Part shown: positions 27,513 through 36,395 of the stretch, one piece after another | How the letters are laid out: each line of letters begins with the position of its first letter | Numbering within the stretch: the first letter of the stretch is position 1 | Assembly (NCBI RefSeq): GCF_012221945.1 | Contig: NZ_CP032549.1 | Span: 1,612,001-1,676,000 of the forward strand | Direction of reading: 5' to 3' | DNA length: 64,000 bases | Source of the DNA: Glutamicibacter mishrai | Lineage (GTDB): Bacteria; Actinomycetota; Actinomycetes; Actinomycetales; Micrococcaceae | Program-made: the position numbers and the translations under genes | Notes under the pieces: model-generated | Told to the model about the DNA's origin: nothing | The model's input: only the letters and a program-made list of their open reading frames with translations | The model's database searches: none

Positions 27513-27530
27513 AATGTTAGCGCTAACATT
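27513..27530. promoter_or_regulatory. LacI-type operator of the araBDA operon
   Basis: Perfect 18-bp palindrome AATGTTAGCGCTAACATT in the gap between the repressor gene and araB. It has the same 16-bp core as the chvE-operon site at 23399-23414. Confidence 0.87.
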
Positions 27531-27578
27531 TTGTGATGCGCAACACCAGATTTCATTTATCTGGCTTCGAAGCGGTCC

Positions 27579-28640
27579 TTAGCGGGACTTTGGCGGGGCG
27601 GTGCTTGCCCGGATGACCAGCGTTGGAGCAATCACCTTCGGCGCCTTGTCCGCCGCTGCCCCATCCAGCAATTCGGTAAGCGCCGCATGGCCAACATCGC
27701 GGAACGGCTGGCGCACTGTGGTCAGCGAAGGGATCAGGAAATTCGAGATCTGCAGGTCATCAAAGCCAATGACCGAAACATCGTTGGGCACGTCCAACCC
27801 GGCTTCCCAAAAGGCGCGCAATACGCCGGTGGCTAGGTAGTCATTCGCGGCAAACACGGCCGTGACCTCGCCGGATCGCACCGATTCAACCAAGCGCTTG
27901 CCTGCCTCATGGCCACTGGGGGCCAGCCAGGATTCCGCAGGCACTTCGATCACCGGGGCCTTGGCTGCAAGCATTGCTTCCTGCCAGCCAATCTGGCGTT
28001 CCGTGGCGTCGAACCAGCCGGTTGGCCCGGAAACGTGCGCGATATTTCGATGGCCCAAACCCAGCAGGTGGTTGGTGGCGATGCGCGCGCCTTCACGCTG
28101 GTCCACGTAGACGTAATGCGCCGGATCCGAGGCCGGGACTTTGGTGCGGGCAGCCACGACTACCACCGGAATAGTCAGTGCGGCATCGTCCAGGGCATCG
28201 ATGACCTTTTCGAAGGGTGCGACCATGACTAGCCCGTCGATCCCCTGGTCGGCGAGGTGGCTCAGCGCCTCGCTCGCGCTGTGCGCGTCGTAGCGATCCA
28301 GCGCGGTGACGGTCACGAAATACCCTTGAGCGCGGGCCGCGGCCTCGATGGCGAGCACGGTGGATTGCGGTCCGAAGAATTCACTCCCGACGGTCAAGAT
28401 GCCGATGGTGCTGGAGTGCGAAGTGGCCAGCGTGCGGGCTGCTCGATTGCGGCGATAGCCAAGCTGGCGGATCGCTTCCATCACCTGGTCACGGGTTCCC
28501 GACCGGACATTCGGATGATCATTCAGCACACGGGAGACCGTCTGATGAGACACCCCTGCCATGGCCGCCACATCCGCCATCGACGGAGGTCGGTTTCCTG
28601 GGCGCCCTTCTCCGGGCTGAGCAATGTTCACAACGGTCAT
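27579..28640 (-). CDS. LacI-family repressor of arabinose genes (AraR-like)
   Basis: 353 residues: N-terminal LacI helix-turn-helix (about 20-65; recognition helix VSHQTVSRVLN), hinge, then a periplasmic-binding-like effector domain (GILTVGSEFFGPQ near 93, VIGFDDLQISNFL near 285). It lies directly upstream of araBDA on the same strand. The two identical ATGTTAGCGCTAACAT operators before araB and chvE are its likely targets, with arabinose or a pathway intermediate as inducer. Note that it is a LacI protein, unlike the GntR-LacI hybrid AraR of Bacillus. Confidence 0.88.
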   Translation of the reverse strand: MTVVNIAQPGEGRPGNRPPSMADVAAMAGVSHQTVSRVLNDHPNVRSGTRDQVMEAIRQLGYRRNRAARTLATSHSSTIGILTVGSEFFGPQSTVLAIEAAARAQGYFVTVTALDRYDAHSASEALSHLADQGIDGLVMVAPFEKVIDALDDAALTIPVVVVAARTKVPASDPAHYVYVDQREGARIATNHLLGLGHRNIAHVSGPTGWFDATERQIGWQEAMLAAKAPVIEVPAESWLAPSGHEAGKRLVESVRSGEVTAVFAANDYLATGVLRAFWEAGLDVPNDVSVIGFDDLQISNFLIPSLTTVRQPFRDVGHAALTELLDGAAADKAPKVIAPTLVIRASTAPPKSR

Positions 28641-28751
28641 TATTGCAAAGACCCGCGTTTTGACTACTGTCGCGTAGGGTACAACGGCGCTAAAACACCT
28701 GCAGCGAACGCATATGCGATTTGGTGCATATGTTTAATTACGCAACAACAA

Positions 28752-28770
28752 CCGCCAGATGGCGGGGTTT
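28752..28770 (-). terminator. Weak stem-loop downstream of the sugar porter
   Basis: CCGCC-AGAT-GGCGG (28752-28765) lies about 100 bases after the porter stop. In the minus transcript it is followed by a TTGTTGTTG run. A larger weak repeat CCCCGA...TCGGGG (28772-28795) is adjacent. Likely the transcript end. Confidence 0.4.
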
Positions 28771-28866
28771 TCCCCGAGCCTCCCGAACGTCGGGGCTTCA
28801 GAAAAATCTTGGTTCTCAAATCGTGGTCAAAGGACGATATTGGCAAGCTCGGATACGCTCACTGAA

Positions 28867-30342
28867 TTATCTGGCGTGGTAAATCGCGCCGCTCGTGACA
28901 TCTTCTTCCAACGCTTCGAGGGTCCGTCCGCGGGTTTCTGGAACCTGGGTAGTGACGAAGTACAAGGCCACCGCGCCAACGCCGGCAAAGATGAAGAAGG
29001 AGCCGGTGATTCCCACGCCTGAGACCAACGACGGGAAGAAGAGCGTCAGCACGCCATTGGTCCCCCAGCCGAAGAAGACCGAGATGCCGATGCCCAGGCC
29101 ACGCATATGCAGAGGGAAGATTTCAGCAAGCCAAACCCAGACCGCCACGCTCAGGAAAGTCTGCATCGAGGCAACAAAGGCCACCACAAGGATCAGGATG
29201 ACTACCGGGCGCAGCGCACTTCCTGCTGGCAGCAGCATGCTGGCAAAAGCCACCAGCAAATGGCAAATAGTGGTCAGCGACAGCCCGATCATGAAGGTCG
29301 TCCGGCGATCAAGGCGGGCCATATTGCGCAAGCCGATGATGCCGCCAATGACGGCAACAACGCCAAAAGCGATATTGGCCAGGACCGCCTGCTGCGCGGT
29401 CATGCCAGTCTCTTCCAGCACCCGCGTTCCGTAGTACATGATCGAGTTGATCCCGGTCAGCTGCTGCATGGTCGCCACACCGATGCCCACGCAAACAATG
29501 CGCAACAGCCATTTGTTTTTCAATACCGCCTTGATGCCGACGGGCTTGTTCTTCAACTGTTCTTTTTCGGCCATGGCCCGGATTTCGCGCACTTCGGCGA
29601 GCGCCCGATCAGCTGAACGTACAGTTCCGAGCACGCCAAGGGCCTTCTCGTAATGCCCCTTCTCCACGAGCCAACGCGGAGATTCGGGCATGCGCAGCAT
29701 CCCGAAGAACAGAACCAGGGCTGGCAAGGCGCAGATGGAGAACATGATGCGCCAGACGCCGTCCATGCTTCCGCCAAGCCAGGCACCGAGGATCGCGTTC
29801 ATGACGAACGCGGCCAGCTGGCCGGCCACGATAGCCATTTCGTTGCGGCCGGTAATGGAACCGCGGATCTCATGGGGAGCCAGTTCCGCAAGGTACACCG
29901 GCACCACGGTGGATGCGCCTCCCACCGCCACACCAAGCATGATGCGGCCGGCCACCAGCACGCCGAAGCCCACTGGGGAGAAGGTTCCCGGCTCTGGACC
30001 CGCGGGCGAGAAAACCACGAACACTGTTCCCACGAAAAACAGAACCGCCAGTGCGACGATGGTTTTGCGCCGGCCCCATAAGTCGGCGATTTGCCCGGAC
30101 ACGAGCGCCCCGAGTGCGGCGGCGAAGACCAGCGAGCTGATCACCACACCGACCTGCAAGAGATTCAGGCCAAGCTCCGCGGCCATCGGCCCTTCAGCGC
30201 CGTTGGCAACCCCGGTGTCGTATCCAAAGAGCAGTCCGCCGAAGCAGGCGACAATCGAGATCAAACCCAGGCGTTTGGAATGCGGACCTGAAGTCAGTGG
30301 CGGCAAACTCGATTCGGACGCAAGATTCTGCGCGCTGGACAT
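28867..30342 (-). CDS. Sugar porter (MFS), probable pentose/H+ symporter
   Basis: 491 residues, twelve membrane helices. Sugar-porter signatures: GGLLFGYDTGVANGA in TM1, RIMLGVAVGGASTVVPVYLAE-type motif (given in part), PESPRWLVEKG after TM6, QQLTGINSIMYYG in TM7 and VPETRGRTLE at the C-terminus. The ATG at 30342 has AAGGAG four bases upstream. It lies upstream of the arabinose repressor and may carry arabinose (AraE/XylE role), but substrate is inferred. It is a close paralogue of the gene at 41183-42673 and both leaders share a hairpin. Confidence 0.88.
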   Translation of the reverse strand: MSSAQNLASESSLPPLTSGPHSKRLGLISIVACFGGLLFGYDTGVANGAEGPMAAELGLNLLQVGVVISSLVFAAALGALVSGQIADLWGRRKTIVALAVLFFVGTVFVVFSPAGPEPGTFSPVGFGVLVAGRIMLGVAVGGASTVVPVYLAELAPHEIRGSITGRNEMAIVAGQLAAFVMNAILGAWLGGSMDGVWRIMFSICALPALVLFFGMLRMPESPRWLVEKGHYEKALGVLGTVRSADRALAEVREIRAMAEKEQLKNKPVGIKAVLKNKWLLRIVCVGIGVATMQQLTGINSIMYYGTRVLEETGMTAQQAVLANIAFGVVAVIGGIIGLRNMARLDRRTTFMIGLSLTTICHLLVAFASMLLPAGSALRPVVILILVVAFVASMQTFLSVAVWVWLAEIFPLHMRGLGIGISVFFGWGTNGVLTLFFPSLVSGVGITGSFFIFAGVGAVALYFVTTQVPETRGRTLEALEEDVTSGAIYHAR

Positions 30343-30375
30343 AAAACTCCTTCGGATGGCCCGGGTGAAAGAGTC

Positions 30376-30399
30376 GACTGGATCTTCAGCGATCCAGTC
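30376..30399 (-). promoter_or_regulatory. Leader hairpin of the first sugar porter
   Basis: Nine-bp inverted repeat GACTGGATC (30376-30384) and GATCCAGTC (30391-30399) with a six-base loop, 34 bases before the ATG. The equivalent place before the paralogous porter has a similar hairpin with a compensating base-pair change. Confidence 0.55.
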
Positions 30400-30543
30400 A
30401 TTGTCACTCGGTGCAACAAGGGCGAGAAGGATTGGCCACGATCTTGATCGATGCCCGGTTTTCCCGACCTCGCCCAACCCTAATAGTTTCATCGAACGCA
30501 GGTCCGTCCAAACTCGCTGGCCCGCTCTGATCCTGGACGCAAG

Positions 30544-30587
30544 CAAGGCCTGGGCTTCTTCACGATGGTGAAGAAGCCCAGGCCTTG
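30544..30587 (-). terminator. Terminator of the inositol-type ABC operon
   Basis: A perfect 20-bp stem (30544-30563 with 30568-30587) and a GATG loop begin 13 bases after the ATPase stop on the minus strand. Confidence 0.8.
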
Positions 30588-30599
30588 TTATTGGTTCTG

Positions 30600-31493
30600 C
30601 TATGCCGTTGTCTGCGGGCTGGCACCGGCTTCGGCTTCGGCCCGTTCCTCGGCATGCCCGCCGAGCTGTTCGAGTTCATGGGCCAGTTCAGCCAGCTCGG
30701 CGCCGCCGGCCATCTGGGCGGTCAGCTCTTCGACAGTGATTTCCGACTTGGTGTAGTACCCGATGGACCGTCCGCGCTTGAGCAGCAGGAACGAGTCGCC
30801 TACCGGGTACGCGTGGTGCGGGTTGTGCGTAATGAAGATGACGCCCAGGCCGCGGTCGCGAGCCTGCAGGATGTAGCGCAGCACCACGCCTGACTGCTTG
30901 ACGCCCAGGGCGGCGGTTGGCTCATCGAGGATCAGCACCTTCGCGCCGAAGTACACAGCACGGGCGATCGCCACGCACTGCCGCTCGCCACCGGAGAGCT
31001 GGCCAATGGGCTGCTCCACATCTCGCAGGTCAATCCCCATATCCGAGAGTTCCTGCTTGGTGATGTCCTTCATCTTCTGCACATCAAGCTTCTTGAACGG
31101 GCCCACTCCGGTGGTCAGTTCCGAGCCGAGGAAGAAGTTGCGCCAGATCGGCATCAGCGGAACCACGGCCAGGTCCTGGTACACGGCGGCGATGCCGGCA
31201 TCCAGTGCAACACGGGGGCTCTTGAGCTTGATGGACGAGCCATGCAGGGTGAAGTCGCCTTCATCGTGCTGGTGCAGGCCCGCGATGATCTTGATCAGCG
31301 TGGACTTTCCGGCGCCGTTATCACCCAGGACGCAGGTGACCTTGCCTGGGTCAACCACCATGTCCACACCGCGCAGGGCGATAATGCTTCCGTAGTGCTT
31401 GCCCACGCCCTTGAGGGTCAGCAGGTTATCGCTGGTCTTCGGCTCGAGCTTTTCCAGCAGCTCTTCGGTCTTCTTGTTTTTGCGAGTTTTCAT
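30600..31493 (-). CDS. Sugar ABC importer ATPase, single domain
   Basis: 297 residues with a single nucleotide-binding domain: Walker [11 protein letters not shown] near residue 57, signature [14 protein letters not shown] near 165, Walker [13 protein letters not shown] and switch His in [13 protein letters not shown]. Single-domain ATPases of this class (FrcA-like) work as homodimers, unlike the doubled GguA in this window. A charged Lys/Glu-rich N-terminus and an Ala/Glu-rich tail are extra. It is the last gene of the binding protein-permease-ATPase operon; the neighbouring iol genes suggest an inositol substrate. Confidence 0.9.
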   Translation of the reverse strand: MKTRKNKKTEELLEKLEPKTSDNLLTLKGVGKHYGSIIALRGVDMVVDPGKVTCVLGDNGAGKSTLIKIIAGLHQHDEGDFTLHGSSIKLKSPRVALDAGIAAVYQDLAVVPLMPIWRNFFLGSELTTGVGPFKKLDVQKMKDITKQELSDMGIDLRDVEQPIGQLSGGERQCVAIARAVYFGAKVLILDEPTAALGVKQSGVVLRYILQARDRGLGVIFITHNPHHAYPVGDSFLLLKRGRSIGYYTKSEITVEELTAQMAGGAELAELAHELEQLGGHAEERAEAEAGASPQTTA

Positions 31494-31511
31494 GATCTTG
31501 TCCTTGGCTTC

Positions 31512-32576
31512 CTATTTGCTGGATTCCGCGCGCTTCTTCACTACGATGTTGACCACCGTAGCCAGGAGCAGCATCAGGCCCAAGAAGAACTTGAACCAGT
31601 CCGGGTTCCATTCGGCGTACACGATGCCCTTGTTAGCCATGCCGAAGATGAAGGCGCCGATGGCACCGCCAATGGCTGAGCCGTAGCCGCCGGTGAGCAG
31701 GCAGCCGCCAATCACTGCGGCGATGATGTACAGGAATTCGTTGCCGATGCCTTCACCGGACTGCACTGCATCGAAGGCGAACAGGTTGTGCATGCCCAGG
31801 ACCCAACCGCAGAATCCGACGGCCATGAACAGGCCGATCTTGGTACGCACTACCGGCACGCCCACGGCGCGGGCGGCCTTTTCGTCGCCGCCGATGGCGA
31901 AGATCCAGTTGCCGATTTTGGTTCGCAGCAGGATCCACGAAGCGATAATGACCATGGCCAGCCAAATGAAGACCGTCACCTTCACATCAATTCCGGCGAT
32001 GTTCACCGACGAGGCGAAGATCGCCTTGGCGCTTTGGAAGCCTTCCATATCCGCAATGGATGGCGAGGACACCGAACCGCCGATAGCGCGGGTCAAACCG
32101 AGGTTCAAACCAGTGAGCATCAGGAAACTGGCCAGGGTGACGATAAAGGATGGCAGTTTGGTCTTGATCAGGATGATGCCGTTGATGAATCCGATCAGCA
32201 GCGAAACGATCAGCGCGAGGACCACGCCGACCCAGACGTTCAGGCCGAAATACCAGGAGATCAGCGAGGCGCTCAGGGCCGAGGAGATCACGGCGACACC
32301 GGTGGACAGGTCGAATTCGCCGCCGATCATCAGCAGGGATACGCCCACGGCCATGATCCCGATGGTTGAAGCGCCATAGAGGACCGTGGCCAAGGACGCC
32401 GGCGACAGGAAGACCGGGGCGACGATGGCGAAGAAGATGAATAGTGCCACGGCGCCTACCAGGGCGCCGATTTCCGGCCGGCCCAGGAGAATGGACAGCG
32501 TGCTTTTTTTGCCGACTCGCTCATCTTGGGCGGTAGTGGTTTTCTTATGCGAGGGTGAGGCTGTTAGTGATGACAT
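31512..32576 (-). CDS. Sugar ABC importer permease
   Basis: 354 residues, about ten membrane helices of the BPD_transp_2 family. IGGEFDLSTGVAVI near residue 85 is the conserved IDLSVG-type motif with Glu and Phe variants, and GGDEKAARAVGVPVVRTKI near 235 is the ATPase-coupling loop. The ATG at 32576 has GGAGGAG upstream. It lies 18 bases before the ATPase gene. An intra-operon hairpin separates it from the binding-protein gene. Confidence 0.9.
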   Translation of the reverse strand: MSSLTASPSHKKTTTAQDERVGKKSTLSILLGRPEIGALVGAVALFIFFAIVAPVFLSPASLATVLYGASTIGIMAVGVSLLMIGGEFDLSTGVAVISSALSASLISWYFGLNVWVGVVLALIVSLLIGFINGIILIKTKLPSFIVTLASFLMLTGLNLGLTRAIGGSVSSPSIADMEGFQSAKAIFASSVNIAGIDVKVTVFIWLAMVIIASWILLRTKIGNWIFAIGGDEKAARAVGVPVVRTKIGLFMAVGFCGWVLGMHNLFAFDAVQSGEGIGNEFLYIIAAVIGGCLLTGGYGSAIGGAIGAFIFGMANKGIVYAEWNPDWFKFFLGLMLLLATVVNIVVKKRAESSK

Positions 32577-32600
32577 GAGTTCTCCTCCGTGTCCTTGCTG

Positions 32601-32635
32601 CGCGTCCTGCAGATATCTGATGCCCGCAGGACGCG
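32601..32635 (-). other. Intra-operon hairpin between binding protein and permease
   Basis: Ten-bp arms CGCGTCCTGC (32601-32610) and GCAGGACGCG (32626-32635) with a 15-base loop. Such hairpins after a binding-protein gene often raise its expression over the membrane parts. Confidence 0.6.
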
Positions 32636-32650
32636 AGCTGCGGGACGTGG

Positions 32651-33646
32651 CTAGCGGACGCCTTCTTCTGCGAAACTGGTGATCTTCTCGGCCACGGTCT
32701 TGTCGACGATGGCAGGGCCGGTCAAGGTTGCCTGTCCGCCGCCGATGGTGAAACCTCCGCGGTAGTTCTGCCAGAGAGCATCGACAGCCATGTAGCCCTG
32801 CAACCACGGTTGCTGGTCAACGGTGAAGAGGACATTGCCCTTGGTGATCTCTTGAACCAGCTGCGAGTTCATGTCGAAGGATGCGACCTCGACCTTTGAA
32901 TTCGCGGTGGCCTTTGCTTTCAGCAGGGTCATCGTGAACGGAGCACCCAAACCGATGATGGCATCGGCTTGCTTATCCGCCTGGAGCTTAGCGGTGGCCG
33001 TGGACTCGACCTGGGTCATGTCGGTGCCCTGCACGTAGAGCACTTCGGTGTCTGGGACAACTTTTTTCACGCCTGCGCAGCGGGCTTCCAGGCCGACGTG
33101 CCCCTGTTCCTGGATGACGCAGATTGGCTTCTTCAAGCCGGCTTCCTTGAGCTTTTCGCCAGCGGCTTCACCGGCGAGCTGTTCATTGGATCCAAAGTGG
33201 GCGAAAACGCCGAGCTCCTTGAACCGATCTTCGCCGGCGTTGAGGCTGACGATGGGAATCCCGGCATCGGTAGCTTTTTTCAGCGAGCCCTTCATGGCAT
33301 CGGGCTTGGCCAGGGTTACGGCGATGCCGTCAACGCCTTGGTCAATGGCTTGTTCGATGAGCTGGGACTGGCGGCCGCCATCCGGGTCGCTGAGGTATTG
33401 AAGTTCAACATTGTCCTTCGCTGCCGCTTCTTCCGCTCCCTTGCGGATGATATCCCAGAAGGTGTCTCCGGGGGCTGCGTGGGTGATGACTGCGACTTTG
33501 ATGCGTTCAGTAGTTGCGACGGCCCCACCTCCGCCGTTGCCCTCTGGCTCTGGAGCGCGTCCGCCGGTGGACGAGCAGGCCGCCAGCCCCAGAGCTGGAA
33601 CGATGGCGAGTGTCAGTGCGAGTTTGCGCCAAGTTGGCTTTCCCAT
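32651..33646 (-). CDS. Sugar-binding lipoprotein, inositol-type ABC importer
   Basis: 331 residues. Signal with lipobox LAAC near residues 21-24. The mature domain is a type 1 sugar-binding protein (Peripla_BP_4): VAVITHAAPGDTFWD near 52, DGIAVTLAKPDAMKG near 105 and VASFDMNSQLVQE near 255. The ATG at 33646 has AGGGG upstream. A Crp-type site is 73-88 bases upstream of the start and an inositol-motif-like site is further up. Next to a sugar dehydrogenase and iolB, inositol or an isomer is the best guess for its ligand; this is inference. Confidence 0.88.
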   Translation of the reverse strand: MGKPTWRKLALTLAIVPALGLAACSSTGGRAPEPEGNGGGGAVATTERIKVAVITHAAPGDTFWDIIRKGAEEAAAKDNVELQYLSDPDGGRQSQLIEQAIDQGVDGIAVTLAKPDAMKGSLKKATDAGIPIVSLNAGEDRFKELGVFAHFGSNEQLAGEAAGEKLKEAGLKKPICVIQEQGHVGLEARCAGVKKVVPDTEVLYVQGTDMTQVESTATAKLQADKQADAIIGLGAPFTMTLLKAKATANSKVEVASFDMNSQLVQEITKGNVLFTVDQQPWLQGYMAVDALWQNYRGGFTIGGGQATLTGPAIVDKTVAEKITSFAEEGVR

Positions 33647-33718
33647 TGTTGTTTTCCCCTTCAGGAATCCGCCGGCGCACCCCGTTAACCCCAGGAGCGG
33701 GCCGAATGATCGAGTTAT

Positions 33719-33734
33719 CGTGACCTGAATCACA
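33719..33734. promoter_or_regulatory. Crp/GlxR-type site before the ABC importer
   Basis: CGTGACCTGAATCACA matches TGTGA-N6-TCACA at nine of ten fixed positions. It lies upstream of the binding-protein gene. Confidence 0.6.
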
Positions 33735-33776
33735 AGATGTCTAAAGTGTGCGTCACGAACAGCGATCCGTCAATAC

Positions 33777-33790
33777 TTTGTAAAGACATA
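33777..33790. promoter_or_regulatory. Possible inositol-regulon site before the ABC importer
   Basis: TTTGTAAAGACATA matches the candidate before iolC (TTTGTACTGACATA, 52445-52458) at 12 of 14 bases. It is weaker against the perfect palindrome TTTGTCCTGACAAA. Confidence 0.35.
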
Positions 33791-33854
33791 AGGATGTGAA
33801 GACGAAAAGATTCCCGCCTTTGCGGCGATTATCGTTATCAGGCTGGCACTGAGC

Positions 33855-34868
33855 TTACGCGTTTCCCACAGATGATGCACGCACGATGAGCCGCGGAGAA
33901 ATTGTCAGTTGACGTGCAAATTTACCTTGCGGGTTGCGCATCAGCTGCAGCAGCAGGCGCGCACCGCTGCGGCCCAGATCCTGGAAATCAGAATCAACGC
34001 TGGTCAAGGAAATCCGGCCCAGAGATGACAAGGAAATATTGTCGTAGCCAGTCACCGCAGCACTGGCCCCCGCTTCATCCAGGGCTTGAATCGCACCGAA
34101 GGCGCACAGGTCGTTGAAGCAGGCCAACGCGTCGGGCCTTGCCCCTGAAGCCAGCAGCTGTGCCACCGCGTTGTACCCGGCTTGAAGGCTCGGTCCAGCT
34201 TCCACCACCTGCACCTGCTGGCGCAGCCCATGGCGCTGCATGGCCCGGTGGTAGGCTGCTTCGCGCAACGCTGCCACCGGACCGGAGCCTCCTGAAATAT
34301 GTGTGATCCGGGCGTTCCCGCCGGCGACCAAATGGTCTATGACCAGGCTGAAGCCCTGCGCCTCATCGACGGATACAACCGCGGCATTGGCGTGTGGTTC
34401 GCGGCCGCTGCCCACGAATACCGCTGGCGTCTCGCCGAGGGCGGCTTCAAAGCTGGCCGTGTCATCAGCCGATCCCACGACAAGCAGCCCACTGACCCTC
34501 AGGTCCCGCAGTGCTTGCAGTTCGGCCGGGCCGATGCCCTGGCCGTCGTGGATGGCCGCGGCGCTGAATAGGACGTCAAACCCAGCCGCCCGCAAGGCCT
34601 CGCGCGCCACTTCGGCGACTTCGAGCACCCATGGATTTTGCAGTTCGCCCAGGACCACGCCGATAGCGTGGCGGTTCTCGGCCACGAGGGAACGGGCGGC
34701 CAGATTGGGTTGATAGCCCAGCTCGCGGATCGAATCCTCGACCCGCGAGCGCCGTAGCGAACTGACCTTGCTCGGATCCGATAGCACCAGGGACACGAGG
34801 GACTTGGAGACTCCCGCATGCTTGGCGACATCTCGAATCGTGGGGCGGCTATTTGGCGTCTGCGACAT
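33855..34868 (-). CDS. LacI-family regulator
   Basis: 337 residues: LacI helix-turn-helix with recognition helix VSKSLVSLVLS (about 20-30), then the sugar-sensing domain (GVVLGELQNPWVLEV near 70, VTGYDNISLSSLG near 270). The gene starts 20 bases after the Gfo/Idh/MocA stop on the same strand, so it is co-transcribed and probably autoregulated through the palindrome TTTGGAACGTTCCAAA upstream of that operon. The recognition helix equals that of the regulator at 54101-55108, whose nearby operator also has the TTGGA...TCCAA form. Confidence 0.87.
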   Translation of the reverse strand: MSQTPNSRPTIRDVAKHAGVSKSLVSLVLSDPSKVSSLRRSRVEDSIRELGYQPNLAARSLVAENRHAIGVVLGELQNPWVLEVAEVAREALRAAGFDVLFSAAAIHDGQGIGPAELQALRDLRVSGLLVVGSADDTASFEAALGETPAVFVGSGREPHANAAVVSVDEAQGFSLVIDHLVAGGNARITHISGGSGPVAALREAAYHRAMQRHGLRQQVQVVEAGPSLQAGYNAVAQLLASGARPDALACFNDLCAFGAIQALDEAGASAAVTGYDNISLSSLGRISLTSVDSDFQDLGRSGARLLLQLMRNPQGKFARQLTISPRLIVRASSVGNA

Positions 34869-34888
34869 GGGTGTCAGTATGGCACTTT

Positions 34889-36082
34889 CTAGCTGTGCGC
34901 CGCCCGGGCCATCTGCTGCCAGTCGCCGGTGGCCGCAGAGATCTCGGCTGCCTCGACCAGTGCGGCGGCAGCCACCGCGTCGGCGATGGTTGAGTTGGTT
35001 TTCTCTCCCCCTGACACTGCCAGCAGGAACTTCTTGGCCTCAATGATCTTCAGGTCATCAAAACCCATGGCATTGCCTGGCCCGGGCTGGAATCGCGAAT
35101 ACTCGCCATGCTTGGGCGAGCCGATGACGGTGGTGAAGCCCTGTTCTTCGTTGCCTCGTCCGAGCACGACTTCCAGCTCATTCATGCGCTCGAAGTCCCA
35201 TTTGACCGAGCCTTCGGTGCCGTAGATTTCCAGCCGGTACCCGCACTGCGGACCCACCGCGACGCGCGAGGCTTCGATGGTGCCGATGGCACGCTGTGCG
35301 AGGCCCTCGGGGCTGAAACGCACCAGCGCCGCGGCATAGTCTTCGTTTTCAACCTCGCCCATTTCGCCGCCTTCAATCAGGTCAAAGTGCGTACCCTGGC
35401 CCATGGACAACTTGGGGCGCGAAGGGATCATCACGTTGGTCGAGGCGGAAATGCTCTGGATGGAACCCACGACGTGGCTGCAAAGATCTGCGGCATGGCT
35501 GAAGAGGTCGGCGAGCACCCCGCTGCCGGCGAGCTCGCGGTTGAAGCGCCAGGACAGGGCCGCCCGCGGATCAGCGGCGTAGCCGGCGAGGAAGCTGGCG
35601 CGGACGTTGGTGATGTCTCCCAGCCGACCTTCGCGGACCAGCTGCCGCGCCCGTTCGATGGCCGGGGCATGGCGGTAGTTGAAGCCCACGGAAGTTTCGA
35701 CGCCGTTGCGCACGACCGCATCTTGGATCGACTGGGTCTCGGCCAAACTACGGCCAGCAGGCTTCTCGATCCAGAAGTGCTTTCCTGCTTCCGCTGCAGC
35801 GATCGCCATCTCGGCGTGCAGGAAGTTTGGCGCGCAAATCGAGACGACGTCCACCTCGGGATCGGCCAGAACCTCGTGGTAGTCCAGGGTTCCGCGCTCG
35901 AATCCCAGTGTTTGCACGGCGTAGTCCACGCGTGATTGCTCGGTATCCGCGGCGACAATCAGCCGCGGTTTGATGCCCAATTCCGGATAGACATAAGGGA
36001 CGGAACTGTACGCACGAGCGTGCAACTTGCCCATCCAACCCACCGAAATCAGCCCAACTCCGATGGTGCGCTGTTCGTTCAT
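34889..36082 (-). CDS. Gfo/Idh/MocA-family dehydrogenase
   Basis: 397 residues. Rossmann domain starts with VGLISVGWMGKLHARA near residue 10; the EKP motif lies in WIEKPAGRSLAE near 105, and SHAADLCSHVVG near 210 supplies the catalytic-region His/Asp. It probably oxidises an inositol, inosose or sugar with NAD. The ATG at 36082 has GAGGAG upstream and a LacI-type operator directly behind. It shares an operon with a LacI gene and lies upstream of the ABC importer. Exact substrate unknown. Confidence 0.88.
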   Translation of the reverse strand: MNEQRTIGVGLISVGWMGKLHARAYSSVPYVYPELGIKPRLIVAADTEQSRVDYAVQTLGFERGTLDYHEVLADPEVDVVSICAPNFLHAEMAIAAAEAGKHFWIEKPAGRSLAETQSIQDAVVRNGVETSVGFNYRHAPAIERARQLVREGRLGDITNVRASFLAGYAADPRAALSWRFNRELAGSGVLADLFSHAADLCSHVVGSIQSISASTNVMIPSRPKLSMGQGTHFDLIEGGEMGEVENEDYAAALVRFSPEGLAQRAIGTIEASRVAVGPQCGYRLEIYGTEGSVKWDFERMNELEVVLGRGNEEQGFTTVIGSPKHGEYSRFQPGPGNAMGFDDLKIIEAKKFLLAVSGGEKTNSTIADAVAAAALVEAAEISAATGDWQQMARAAHS

Positions 36083-36097
36083 CTTCTTCTCCTCATC

Positions 36098-36113
36098 TTT
36101 GGAACGTTCCAAA
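36098..36113. promoter_or_regulatory. LacI-type operator TTTGGAACGTTCCAAA
   Basis: Perfect 16-bp palindrome only 16 bases from the dehydrogenase start. Likely bound by the LacI protein encoded at 33855-34868 in the same operon. Confidence 0.8.
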
Positions 36114-36163
36114 AAACCATACAATCCCGTTAGAATACCGGGCAATGAATTCAGGTATGTTTT

Positions 36164-36175
36164 TTGTCAGGACAA
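36164..36175. promoter_or_regulatory. IolR-like site
   Basis: TTGTC-AG-GACAA, the palindrome seen before the second sugar porter with the centre read on the other strand. It is immediately followed by a second inverted repeat built from TTGGACAA. Confidence 0.55.
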
Positions 36176-36343
36176 TTGGACAAGTGGACGTCATTGTCCA
36201 AAATTCCTAGTCGAACGGTCTTTCTTGGACGCAATACATCAAGCTCGTGAGGTGATATGCGGCGGCTGCAGGCAGGCCATCAAGCCGGAGATTCCGCGGG
36301 TTCCCGCCCAGGGGATGCCCAAAGGGCCAACTTTCCTATATAG

Positions 36344-36357
36344 TTTGTCCTGTCAAA
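36344..36357. promoter_or_regulatory. IolR-like site over the GntR-iolB promoter
   Basis: TTTGTCCTGTCAAA differs from the palindrome TTTGTCCTGACAAA at one base and abuts a TATAGT -10 candidate. This fits autorepression by the GntR protein. Confidence 0.6.
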
Positions 36358-36395
36358 GCGACATATACCCTCAAGGTCGCCGACAAGGAGCAATT

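Larger units (their letters stand above)
36083..36395. promoter_or_regulatory. Divergent control region with LacI and IolR-like sites
   Basis: This 313-base gap contains, from left to right, the LacI palindrome at 36098-36113 and TTGTC-AG-GACAA at 36164-36175. An inverted repeat TTGGACAA...TTGTCCAA follows at 36176-36201. Near the GntR gene TATAGT (36339-36344) is a -10 candidate, overlapped by TTTGTCCTGTCAAA (36344-36357). The left sites would serve the dehydrogenase operon and the right one the regulator-iolB operon. Confidence 0.6.

Noticed and set aside
27490..27545. TGTGA-TGCGCA-ACACC read as a Crp-type site near araB
   Set aside because: Only one half fits; the other half misses most positions.
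36027..36395. N-terminal extension of the GntR protein by about 120 residues
   Set aside because: The frame is open but crosses the divergent promoter region and operators. A GTG with AAGGAG exactly at the normal GntR N-terminus is a better start.
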